Below are positions 9,128-16,554 of a DNA stretch of 64,000 nucleotides, in pieces. Made by a program: the position numbers and the translations under genes. The notes beneath the pieces are model-generated. The model ran no database searches. It was not told the DNA's origin and worked only from the letters and a program-made list of their open reading frames with translations. The stretch's first letter is position 1. Each line of letters begins with the position of its first letter. The DNA lies in NCBI GenBank assembly GCA_023400055.1, contig JAEXFN010000052.1, positions 23,382 through 87,381 on the forward strand. Reading direction: 5' to 3'. The stretch comes from Bacillota bacterium (lineage in GTDB: Bacteria > Bacillota > UBA4882 > UBA8346).

Positions 9128-9718
9128 TCAGTGTTTGCGGATCGCTTTGATCACAAAGGCGTACATCTCTTCGATACCGATCAGCGCTTCATTGGGATCT
9201 TCACTAAACATCATGAACTTAAAATAATCGTTAAAGGTTTTAAGAAAAAGCTGCGCGGTTCGCAACGGGTCGTCAATCTCAAAAACGCCTTCCTGGACGC
9301 CGCGTTTCATTACATCGGCGATCAAGGAGCAGATCTCTGAGGTCAAGCGGTCCTGTTTGGCATAATTCTTGCGGAAATATCTGAAGCTCTCCTCCCCTTT
9401 GAGCAATTGGAGGAAGCCCCGGTTTTGATGCAAGGTTTCGCCCACCAGCAGGAAGAAGTTGATGATAAAATCGTGCAGCATCTGTTCGGCGGGGATACCG
9501 GTCACCAGCAACTTCTTACTATTTTCAACGAATTGAAGGTGGATTCGGTTCACAAAAGCGTCGATCAATTCTTCTTTATTTTTGAAATCATTATAAATGG
9601 AGCCCACGCTGATGCTGGCTTCGCGCGCCACATCCTGCATCGTCGTTTTATCGAGTCCGAAACGGCACACCAGTCGCACGAAAGCATCCAAGATCTCCGT
9701 TTTCCGCTCTGTTTGCAT
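9128..9718 (-). CDS. TetR-family transcriptional regulator of the efflux cluster
   Basis: A 196-residue TetR-type repressor: an N-terminal helix-turn-helix (about residues 8-55, with the typical TTMQDVAREASISVGSIYNDFKNK region) and an all-helical ligand-binding domain. It is the first gene of the tetR-adaptor-RND-tolC cluster and most likely represses it in the absence of the pump's substrate. Start at 9718 follows GGCAGGAG. Just upstream is a direct repeat AATGAA-C-AATGAA (9746-9758) in AT-rich DNA that could be part of the promoter/operator; this is only a suggestion. Confidence 0.9.
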   Translation of the reverse strand: MQTERKTEILDAFVRLVCRFGLDKTTMQDVAREASISVGSIYNDFKNKEELIDAFVNRIHLQFVENSKKLLVTGIPAEQMLHDFIINFFLLVGETLHQNRGFLQLLKGEESFRYFRKNYAKQDRLTSEICSLIADVMKRGVQEGVFEIDDPLRTAQLFLKTFNDYFKFMMFSEDPNEALIGIEEMYAFVIKAIRKH

Positions 9719-10014
9719 TGTCTCCTGCCTCACTCGCTTTAATATAATGAACAATGAATTATTTTTAATTTTATTCAAATCTTATATTACCTGGCAGGGC
9801 TGGCTTTGTCAATGACATTTTTGTAAATTATCCCTCAACTTCTAAGCTCTAGGCGGCATCCGGCGCGGCGCGGGCATTTCGCCGTTCCGCAATGTTCTGG
9901 AAATGCGCCGATTTGGACTGGCCTTGATCATAAGAACAGCCCCGGCGTTCAAAGTCGTCTCCGCTTCAAACGCAGGGGCTCGTGAGCATAACTCATCACC
10001 GTCGCATACTGCCG

Positions 10015-11001
10015 TTAAACGGTTTCCCACCTTCCGCTGGCCGCCGAACGGAAGAGCGCATCCAATACCTTCATATTATTGATGGCGTCCTCCGGATCGA
10101 TCGGCGGCGTCGCGCCGGTCAGAACCGCTTGGCCGAACGCTTCGAATTCCAAACGATACTGGTCGGCCGGGCCGATTTCCAGGGTCCGTGCTCCCACGCT
10201 GGTCTGGACCGTGACTTTGGCCGGCACATCAGGATACATATTAAAAGGAACCTCCACCGTGATCGAACCGCCGCTGCCGAAGACCTGCACCCGTTGCTGC
10301 GGGAAGGACTGGGTGCTTACGGTGAATAACGCCCGAGCCGTTCCGAAGTCCAGCACGGCATTGGCCAGCACGTCCGTCTGGAACTGGGGATCGATATTCA
10401 TGGCGCAAAAGACGCGCTGCGGCTCGGCCTGCATCACGAAGCGAGCCGACGATACGGCATAACAACCGATGTCATAAATGGCGCCGCCGCCGTTGGCCTT
10501 GATATTCCGGATGTTCGTGGCGTCGGTATTGGAATAGCTGAAGATGGTGTGAATCGCGCTAATCCGGCCGATCTCCTCGCAGCGCACCAGTTCCAGCACA
10601 CGCTGCCATTGAGGGTGCAGCCGATACATAAACGCTTCCATGATCGGGACGCCCTTGCCCCGGGCATAATCGATGGCCGACTTGGCTTCGGCGGCGTCCA
10701 GCGCCAGCGGCTTTTCGCAGAGGATCGGTTTGCCGCAATCGGCGGCGCGGCGGATCCACTCGGCGTGCAGGTCGTTGGGAAGCGGTATGTAAACGAAATC
10801 GATGACCGGATCTTGCAACAACTCATCATAGCTGGAATAATGATGGGCTATCCCATAACGGGCGGCGGTCGCCTGCGCCTTCTGGCCGGCGCGGGATGCC
10901 ACCCCATAAACCTCGATCAGCTCCGACTTTTGCAACGCCGGCAGCACCCTGGTGATGAAATGGCGGGAAGCGCCCAAAACGCCAAGCTTCAATGTTTTCA
11001 T
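10015..11001 (-). CDS. Gfo/Idh/MocA-family NAD(P)-dependent oxidoreductase
   Basis: A 328-residue sugar or inositol dehydrogenase-like enzyme. The Rossmann fold begins at once (LGVLGASRHF), the family's EKP motif lies at residues 96-98 and a GGGAIYDIGCYAV block follows the second domain start. Start at 11001 has AGGAGG nine bases upstream; the longer open frame is rejected for lack of one. It is followed by 170 bases without a gene before tetR. Substrate is unknown; the family oxidises sugars, inositols and sugar acids, which suits the polysaccharide-degrading lifestyle suggested elsewhere. Confidence 0.9.
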   Translation of the reverse strand: MKTLKLGVLGASRHFITRVLPALQKSELIEVYGVASRAGQKAQATAARYGIAHHYSSYDELLQDPVIDFVYIPLPNDLHAEWIRRAADCGKPILCEKPLALDAAEAKSAIDYARGKGVPIMEAFMYRLHPQWQRVLELVRCEEIGRISAIHTIFSYSNTDATNIRNIKANGGGAIYDIGCYAVSSARFVMQAEPQRVFCAMNIDPQFQTDVLANAVLDFGTARALFTVSTQSFPQQRVQVFGSGGSITVEVPFNMYPDVPAKVTVQTSVGARTLEIGPADQYRLEFEAFGQAVLTGATPPIDPEDAINNMKVLDALFRSAASGRWETV

Positions 11002-11142
11002 CAGTAACAGCCTCCTCGATTGAAAAGTTAACGGCAAGACCTTGTTAACGATTCCACATAAAATATTTTTTTCCTGGTAAAATTGTTAAATAATTCAGCT
11101 GGCCGGTGGAATGTACCGAAAATAAGCGGCCGGAGCCCGAAA

Positions 11143-12072
11143 TCATAATAAAGCCGCCAGCACCAGCAAGGGCAGGATTTCCCGGTAAATCGCCGCCAAA
11201 TCCGAAACCGGCAGCGGGTTTTGCCCCGTTCCGACCTCCACGGTGAAGCCGGGCCGGCCGAACTCCTGAATAAACCAGTCTTTGTAGCCGGCATGGGACG
11301 CATCGGACGGATTGGCTTCCAGTCCGTAACCGCTGGCGGCGGCCAGCGCCTGGGCGATGGAGGACGCCCCGGGCGGCGTCTGATCGGCGTATTGCCAGTA
11401 AATGACCCGGCCCTGCGAATGCAGCGCCAGCACTAGCCGGAAATTGTGTTGCCGCGTAAAGGCGGCCACGGCGGCGGTTTCCGGTTCCGACAGCGGCGCC
11501 GGCCCGCCGTAGTCGCTCGGAGCGGGGCCGCTGATCCCTTGGGCCCGCTCGTACGCTTTCGCCGTCTCCCAACCGGCCGGATAGTTCAGGTTCAGATCGA
11601 CCCCCCGGATATTGGCTTTCCAGATCCGTTCGAGCGGCAGCCGGTCCGCTGCGCCGCTCACGCCAAGCTGCTTTTCGAACCGTTCGGGGCTTACCGTTCC
11701 CGCCAGCAAATCCGCCCCGTCCGGGTTGACCAGCGGCATCAGATAAAGGCTGCTCTGGTTCCAAAGCTGCGCCGCGGGGTAACCGCCGATCCGGCCCCCG
11801 GCGGCGCGGGCCGCGGCGGCTGCGGCGGCAAAACGCATCAGAAGCATGCCCGTCAGCCATTCGTTGGCGTGATGCGCCGCATTATAAAACACCTGATGCG
11901 GACCGGTTCCCAATCGCAGGTAATAGAGGTTTTGGCCCAGAACGCTCTGGCCGGCCACGCCGATTTCCAACCCAGGATAGCAATCCTCGAGCCTCCGAAG
12001 ATCCCGCTCCAGGCAGCCATAATCATAAACGGTTTGGGCGTCGGGGTCCTCCCATCGAAATTCCCGTTCCAT
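11143..12072 (-). CDS. M14-family zinc carboxypeptidase (gamma-D-Glu-DAP peptidase-like)
   Basis: A 309-residue M14 metallopeptidase without signal peptide. The zinc motif HxxE is seen as His68-Ala-Asn-Glu71, the third ligand is the His of LALHSQG, the substrate-binding NxxGVDLNLNYP block is present and the catalytic Glu lies in FTVEVGTG. This layout resembles endopeptidase I enzymes that cut gamma-D-glutamyl-diaminopimelate bonds in peptidoglycan peptides. Start follows GGGAGGTAGG. It is divergent from an L,D-transpeptidase-like gene, so the pair may both concern cell-wall peptides; lack of an export signal suggests a cytoplasmic recycling role. Confidence 0.85.
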   Translation of the reverse strand: MEREFRWEDPDAQTVYDYGCLERDLRRLEDCYPGLEIGVAGQSVLGQNLYYLRLGTGPHQVFYNAAHHANEWLTGMLLMRFAAAAAAARAAGGRIGGYPAAQLWNQSSLYLMPLVNPDGADLLAGTVSPERFEKQLGVSGAADRLPLERIWKANIRGVDLNLNYPAGWETAKAYERAQGISGPAPSDYGGPAPLSEPETAAVAAFTRQHNFRLVLALHSQGRVIYWQYADQTPPGASSIAQALAAASGYGLEANPSDASHAGYKDWFIQEFGRPGFTVEVGTGQNPLPVSDLAAIYREILPLLVLAALL

Positions 12073-12231
12073 TCGCCTACCTCCCGCATTGGTGAGCCGG
12101 ACCGGATTGTCCGGCGTTTGACGAACCCGGCACCGCTCGTATTATAATAGAAAAGATCTTTTCACCCGATTATCAAGCCGACGGAAAGCCCATCGAAGCT
12201 CCCGCACCCGGCTCGCAAAGGACGCGCCGCC

Positions 12232-12873
12232 ATGATTATCGAAAAATTAAGCTGTCTAAAGGACTCGGCGCAAGCGCTGATCATCGCCGCAGCCCCCGAA
12301 TCTTCCCCCGCCGCCGTGCTGCGGAGCTTCGAGCGATCGAGCGGGTGCTGGCGGCCGGCCTTCCCGGCCATGGCGGCGGTGATCGGGCGCAACGGTTTCA
12401 GCGCCGCCAAAGCGGAGGGCGACGGCTGTTCGCCGGCGGGGGTCTTCCGGCTCGGCCTCTGTTTCGGCAAAAGCGCCAACCCCGGGACGCGGCTGGCTTA
12501 CCGCCAGACTGCGCCGCGCGACTGCTGGGTGGACGATAGCCGCTCGGCCTGGTACAACACCTGGCAAACGGAGCCGGCCCGCGGCCGCTGGCGTTCCGCC
12601 GAAAAGCTGAGGCGGCCCGATCATTTATATGATTATGCCGTGGTGATTCATTACAACACGGACCCGCCCGTCCCCGGCCAAGGCAGCGCCATTTTCCTGC
12701 ACATCTGGGAGGGACCCGGCCGGGGGACGCTCGGCTGCACCGCCTTGGCCCAAGACCATCTGCTGCAACTGATCCGCTGGCTGGATCCGGCGGCCCGACC
12801 GCTGTTAATCCAAGGGCCCCTGTCCGAGCTGGCAAAGTGGCAATATGTTCCCGGCTTTGAAAACGCCCGGTAA
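12232..12873 (+). CDS. YkuD-like L,D-transpeptidase-domain protein
   Basis: A 213-residue protein whose C-terminal half carries the L,D-transpeptidase signature: a conserved His (157, in IFLHIWEG) and the catalytic Cys (169, in GTLGCTA). It resembles the COG3786 branch of YkuD proteins, in which the catalytic domain stands alone. No signal peptide is visible, which is odd for an enzyme acting on peptidoglycan; it may act on cytoplasmic muropeptides or use a non-classical route. The gene diverges from the M14 peptidase with 159 bases between starts. A 21-bp array begins 14 bases after its stop codon. Confidence 0.8.
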   Translation: MIIEKLSCLKDSAQALIIAAAPESSPAAVLRSFERSSGCWRPAFPAMAAVIGRNGFSAAKAEGDGCSPAGVFRLGLCFGKSANPGTRLAYRQTAPRDCWVDDSRSAWYNTWQTEPARGRWRSAEKLRRPDHLYDYAVVIHYNTDPPVPGQGSAIFLHIWEGPGRGTLGCTALAQDHLLQLIRWLDPAARPLLIQGPLSELAKWQYVPGFENAR

Positions 12874-12887
12874 AAATAAAGCGGAGG

Positions 12888-13118
12888 GAGCCCTTTGAAC
12901 GGCTCAAGGAGATCGTTTTGTGGATAAATGAGCTTGTTTTGTGAATAAATGAGCTCATTCAGTCGCTTAACAAGCTTATTTTGTGGATAAATGAGCTTAT
13001 TTTGTGAATAAAAGAGTTCTTTTTGTGAATAAGTGAGCTCTTTCAGTCGCTCAACGAGCTTATTTTGTGGATAAGTGAGCTTGTTTTGTTAATGAGAGAG
13101 CTCTTTGAGTGACTGAAA
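12888..13118. repeat. Degenerate 21-bp tandem array 2
   Basis: Eleven 21-base units in exact register. Type A units read GAGCTT(A/G)TTTTGTG(G/A)ATAA; type B units read GAGCTC(A/T)TTCAGTCGCT(T/C)AA. The order B A A B A A A B A A B gives a higher-order repeat. A units hold a TTAT-N8-ATAA dyad and most units begin with a GAGCTC- or AAGCTT-like hexamer. It lies in the convergent junction between the L,D-transpeptidase gene and the small membrane protein. Confidence 0.9.
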
Positions 13119-13164
13119 GTCGTATCTTAGGAGAAAGCCTTGTCTATCCACCTTAATCCTGTGC

Positions 13165-13705
13165 GAAATGTCCAGGGGTTGAACGGCCAACCCCAACACC
13201 GTGGACCTACCCCGCCGCAGGGCCTCATGCCGGCCCTTGACCCGGCATTTACCTTTACCAAACGCACCGAATGAAGTAAAGAATCTATTCTGCCAATCGC
13301 AACTCTGCTTGAAAGTGATTTCTGTAAGGCAACGGCATGCGCTCCATTCGCAATGCCGTGCCGGTCTACCTCCCTGTAGACCGTTTGGGTGGATAATCTA
13401 GCCTAAAAAATCAAGAGGAATCCATAGACATCCTAATTCCACCTTACATTTTTGCCTTCATACAGCCGCCAAGGATGGCGGCTGCGCGGCGTTGCTGCCC
13501 GGATGAAAGCACCGCCGTCGGCTAGGAACCATCATATAGAAGACGCCGGCAAGGGAGGCCGGCGGCAAACTTATTGTCCATTTACCTTGCCGGTTCAGGG
13601 AAGAACCGGACATTGGAGGGGTTCTAAGGGGAAGCAGCGTCCCCTTAGCGGCGGGGTTGCAAGGGGTTTGCCGCCTAAACCCCTTGCCCGCCCGCGGGCG
13701 GAATC
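13165..13705. repeat. Chain of consecutive hairpins (possible structured RNA or stacked palindromic elements)
   Basis: No gene is convincing between 12874 and 14095. In this part, near-perfect hairpins follow one another: GTCCA/TGGAC enclosing GGGGTTG/CAACCCC (13170-13206), AGGGCC/GGCCCT (13219-13237), GGCAACGGCAT/ATGCCGTGCC (13328-13362), GGTCTAC/GTAGACC (13363-13382), CAGCCGCC/GGCGGCTG (13463-13484), GCCGGC (13545-13563), CCGGTTC/GAACCGG (13590-13609), CTAAGGGGA/TCCCCTTAG (13624-13648), GCAAGGGGTTT/AAACCCCTTGC (13659-13687) and a 14-base palindrome at 13688-13701. The part from 13461 is distantly like the hairpin elements near 24.2 and 41.8 kb (GGATGGCGGC, then CCGGATGAA). Confidence 0.6.
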
Positions 13706-14028
13706 TTTGTTTTAGGCCCAAAAACTAAACCATCATACCCCAAAATCCTCCAACCATGGTTCAGACGAAGATTCTATTCTTCAATTGATTGACTCGATTT
13801 CGGGATACGGATGATATTTTTCGCGTACGAAGATGATATTTTTCGGGTACGAAAACGATACTCCAAGCCCGGCTTTTCGCGGTATAATATCATCATGAAA
13901 GTTGTTTTTTATTGGAGAGTCCGTCGGTTTCACCGACGGACTTTCGGTCGTGAGGCAAAGCTTGCATTCTCATGCCCCGCTTTCCTAATGGATCGAGGAG
14001 GAATTGGCGAAGGCGGGTGGCCCTTAAA

Positions 14029-14060
14029 CAAAAACGGAAGCACCGCGGCTTCCGTTTTTG
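14029..14060. terminator. Bidirectional terminator of the small membrane-protein gene
   Basis: A perfect 13-bp stem CAAAAACGGAAGC / GCTTCCGTTTTTG with a six-base loop; A and T runs at the ends make it work in both directions. It lies about 35 bases past the stop of the minus-strand gene at 14096. Confidence 0.85.
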
Positions 14061-14095
14061 CAATTCCGAACTTATCGACAATCAAATATTATGCC

Positions 14096-14380
14096 CTATC
14101 GCTCCGATTTATGCTCCTCGATTTCCGGCGGGGAATTTTCGGCCGGACTCTCCTGGGTCGGCGCCTCCTCCGATTTGGCCGGCTCCGGCTGATCCTTGCC
14201 CAGCAAAAGCACGGCGGCGATCATCATCAGGATGAAGCTGACCTGATCGACCACGGTTTTGTTAAACTGGAATTTGAAGAACGCCCCCAGCGCCCCGTAA
14301 AGGACGAACAACACGCCGATTCCCAGCGCGACGAACCGCTTTTGTTTTCGGGTCAGTTTGAATGGCAAATTGATTCCCAT
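14096..14380 (-). CDS. Small two-span membrane protein of unknown function
   Basis: A 94-residue protein with two predicted membrane helices (about residues 16-37 and 43-60) and a hydrophilic, Glu/Pro-rich C-terminal tail of some 30 residues. I do not recognise a family. The ribosome-binding site is poor (AAAGG directly against the ATG), so the start is not certain. It is followed by a strong terminator and preceded by the ogt gene some 95 bases away on the same strand. Confidence 0.6.
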   Translation of the reverse strand: MGINLPFKLTRKQKRFVALGIGVLFVLYGALGAFFKFQFNKTVVDQVSFILMMIAAVLLLGKDQPEPAKSEEAPTQESPAENSPPEIEEHKSER

Positions 14381-14475
14381 CCTTTTTCATAATTTCCAAG
14401 GGTCTCGTAATTGCTTTCATCTTATCATCGGGGGAGCGGGTTGTCCAGCGCGGGTTTTTGGCAAAAAGCCGCTTT

Positions 14476-14985
14476 TCAGGCGATCCCGGCCCGGCGGGCA
14501 TAGTCCTGCTCCATCCGGAGCAGGTAGGCTTTGATGTCCAGGTAGCCGGTGCCGATATATCCGGTCAAGGCGCCATCCTTGCCGATCACCCGGTGGCAGG
14601 GGATGAAGATGGGCAAGGGATTGCGCCGGTTGGCCTGGCCCACCGCCCGGCAGCTGTTCGGCGCGGCGATGGCCCGGGCGACCTCCTGATAACTGCGGGT
14701 CTCGCCGAAAGGAATCTGCTGCAACGCCCGCCAGACCTTTTGCTGGAAAGTCGTCCCCGCCGGCGCCAACGGCACGCTGAAGCTGCGACGCTGGCCGGAG
14801 AAATACTCAGCCAGCTGGCCGAGGACTTCCCGGCAGGCGGCCCGGTCCCGAAGCGGAGCGGCGGGACTCGCCTGGCACTGTTGCCATCCGGGCTCGGTCA
14901 TTAGCACTTCGCTCACCCGGCCGGCGTCCAGAATGACATGGATCGTCCCGAAGGGAGTTTCAAAATCGTCATAGACAAGTGGCAT
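14476..14985 (-). CDS. ogt: Methylated-DNA--protein-cysteine methyltransferase
   Basis: A 169-residue suicide enzyme that removes O6-alkyl groups from guanine. The active-site PCHRV motif is intact (Cys130), preceded by the helix-turn-helix and Arg finger region (SYQEVARAI, SCRAVGQANRRNPL). The ATG at 14985 is chosen because AGGAGG lies seven bases upstream; a TTG directly before it would be too close. It overlaps the adaA stop by 17 bases, so the two are translationally coupled, as the two halves of Ada in Bacillus (AdaA/AdaB). Confidence 0.95.
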   Translation of the reverse strand: MPLVYDDFETPFGTIHVILDAGRVSEVLMTEPGWQQCQASPAAPLRDRAACREVLGQLAEYFSGQRRSFSVPLAPAGTTFQQKVWRALQQIPFGETRSYQEVARAIAAPNSCRAVGQANRRNPLPIFIPCHRVIGKDGALTGYIGTGYLDIKAYLLRMEQDYARRAGIA

Positions 14986-15559
14986 CAAAATTCCTCCTCA
15001 CTGCCGCCGCTTGGCGATAGCGGCCGGGCGCCACCCCGGTCGCGGCCCGAAAAGCGGCGTAGAAATTGGAAAGGCTCTCAAACCCCACCGCCAGGCAGAT
15101 CTCGGTGTTATTCAACCGCGAATCCGCTATCAGCGCGGCGGCTTGTTTCACCCGTTGCCGCTGGAGAAAAACGCGGGGCGTCACGCCCAGCCGGCGCTTA
15201 AACAGCCGTTGCAAATGGGCGGCGCTGACTCCCAAGCGTCCGGGCAAAGCGGGCAGCACCTCCGGATCCGCATATTCCTCGGTCAGAATCCGTTCGGCCG
15301 CTTCGCTCAGCGTGGCGGCCGGTTCCGGGTATTCCGCCGCCAGATCGGGCCGGCAGCGTTTGCAGGGGCGAAAACCGGCGGCGATCGCCGCGCCGGACGA
15401 TCCGAAGAACCGCACATTCTCCCGGAGCGGCGGCTTGGACTTGCAGGACGGCCGACAGAAGATCCCGGTGGTCCGGACCCCGTAATAGAACTGCCCGTCC
15501 GCGCCGGAATCGTTGCTGAGCACGGCCCGCCACATCCGGGCGCTATCAAGCGGTTCCAA
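14969..15559 (-). CDS. adaA: AdaA-type methylphosphotriester sensor and AraC-like activator
   Basis: The N-terminal Ada zinc domain has the four ligand cysteines (FCRPSC and CKRC, residues 35, 39, 66 and 69 with the start used here) and is followed by an AraC-type double helix-turn-helix. Methyl transfer from DNA phosphotriesters to a Cys would switch it into an activator of ogt. I place the start at a TTG (15559) because AAAGGAG lies eight bases upstream and the family normally begins close to the RAVLSNDSGADG block. The in-frame ATG at 15646 sits only six bases after a TATAAT box and has no ribosome-binding site, so it is probably in the leader. Confidence 0.85.
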   Translation of the reverse strand: MEPLDSARMWRAVLSNDSGADGQFYYGVRTTGIFCRPSCKSKPPLRENVRFFGSSGAAIAAGFRPCKRCRPDLAAEYPEPAATLSEAAERILTEEYADPEVLPALPGRLGVSAAHLQRLFKRRLGVTPRVFLQRQRVKQAAALIADSRLNNTEICLAVGFESLSNFYAAFRAATGVAPGRYRQAAAVRRNFDATCL

Positions 15560-15652
15560 GGCATTCACTCCTTTGGGAAAAGGGCTCCCGGCCGGCTGAT
15601 GGGTTCCATCGACTCTTTCGATCATTTCGTAAAATTCATTCGGCATGAAATC

Positions 15653-15658
15653 ATTATA
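15653..15658 (-). promoter_or_regulatory. Possible -10 box of the adaA-ogt operon
   Basis: A perfect TATAAT on the minus strand, about 95 bases before the preferred adaA start codon. No clear -35 hexamer is seen at the usual distance, as expected for a promoter activated by Ada itself. The assignment rests on the -10 match and gene position only. Confidence 0.45.
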
Positions 15659-15772
15659 CCACGCCCGATCGAACCCATCGTCCCGGATTATGCGATCTAA
15701 TTTTGGCGCCGGCCCGGCTGAATTCTCGCGCCATGAGCTGCGCCCGGTAAGCGAAGCGAGGCAAGCGTCCCA

Positions 15773-16408
15773 TTAATGGGCAGCCTTGGCCCGCAGCAGG
15801 CCGAGGCCCAAAGCGACGAAGAGTATCCCGGTCAGCTTATTGAGCAGAGCGGCGATCCGCTGATTGCCCCGCAACCTGGCGGTGGCCAGCGACGAGAAGA
15901 ACGCCAGCGACAGGCACCAGAGCGTCCCGGTGGTGACGAAGGTCAGGCCCAGCAGGACAAAGGGCAACGGACCGCAGGCATTGTCCTTGGCCACGAACTG
16001 CGGCAGAAAGGCCAGGAAGAACAGGGCCGCTTTTGGGTTGAGCACGTTGTTCAGCACCCCCTGCCCGTAGATCTTCAGCGGGCTATCCGGCGTCAGATTC
16101 GTTTGGAAGGCGGGCCCCTCCGTTTTGGCAAACCAGGCCCGCCCGCCCAAGTAAATGATGTAAGCAGCGCCCAGGTACTTGAGGGCGTTGAAAGCCAGCG
16201 CCGACCGGGCCAGCAGCACCGAAAGCCCCATCGCCACCAGCAAGGTGTGGACCAGGATGCCGGAACTGATTCCCAACACCGACATGATCCCGGCCTTTCG
16301 GCCTTGGGAGATGCTCCGCCCCAGGATATACAGGGTATCGGAGCCGGGGGTGATATTGAGCAGCACTCCCGAAAGGAGGAACAAACCATAGTTTTCGATC
16401 CCGAACAT
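15773..16408 (-). CDS. LysE/RhtB-family amino-acid or metabolite exporter
   Basis: A 211-residue inner-membrane protein with six predicted helices. The family's N-terminal signature is clear (LLNITPGSDTLYILGRSISQG, then a second small-residue helix), as is the NPKAALFFLAFLPQF block of the fourth helix. Members export amino acids such as homoserine, threonine or lysine. Start at 16408 follows AAAGAGGTG. It is a stand-alone gene with about 120 bases on each side. Confidence 0.9.
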   Translation of the reverse strand: MFGIENYGLFLLSGVLLNITPGSDTLYILGRSISQGRKAGIMSVLGISSGILVHTLLVAMGLSVLLARSALAFNALKYLGAAYIIYLGGRAWFAKTEGPAFQTNLTPDSPLKIYGQGVLNNVLNPKAALFFLAFLPQFVAKDNACGPLPFVLLGLTFVTTGTLWCLSLAFFSSLATARLRGNQRIAALLNKLTGILFVALGLGLLRAKAAH

Positions 16409-16554
16409 GCCGGCACCTCTTTCATTAAATGAGAAGGATGGGTTTGAGGCTATTATATCATCCGCGGGATTCCGGAGGTGTTACGTTCCAGTGAAAAGCC
16501 CGATTGCGCTTTTCCCACAATAAAAGCAAAGACTGCAACCGACCGGGTTAGCCA

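Noticed and set aside
12888..13118. Possible CRISPR array
   Set aside because: Units adjoin with no spacers, the period is 21 bases, and no cas genes are present in the window. The same holds for the other arrays.
13458..13721. 87-codon minus-strand frame in the hairpin chain
   Set aside because: No family likeness, no start signal; the sequence is dominated by palindromes.
13810..13860. Two copies of GATGATATTTTTCG as a seventh 21-bp array
   Set aside because: Spacing is 22 and 23 bases and there are too few units; at most a decayed remnant.
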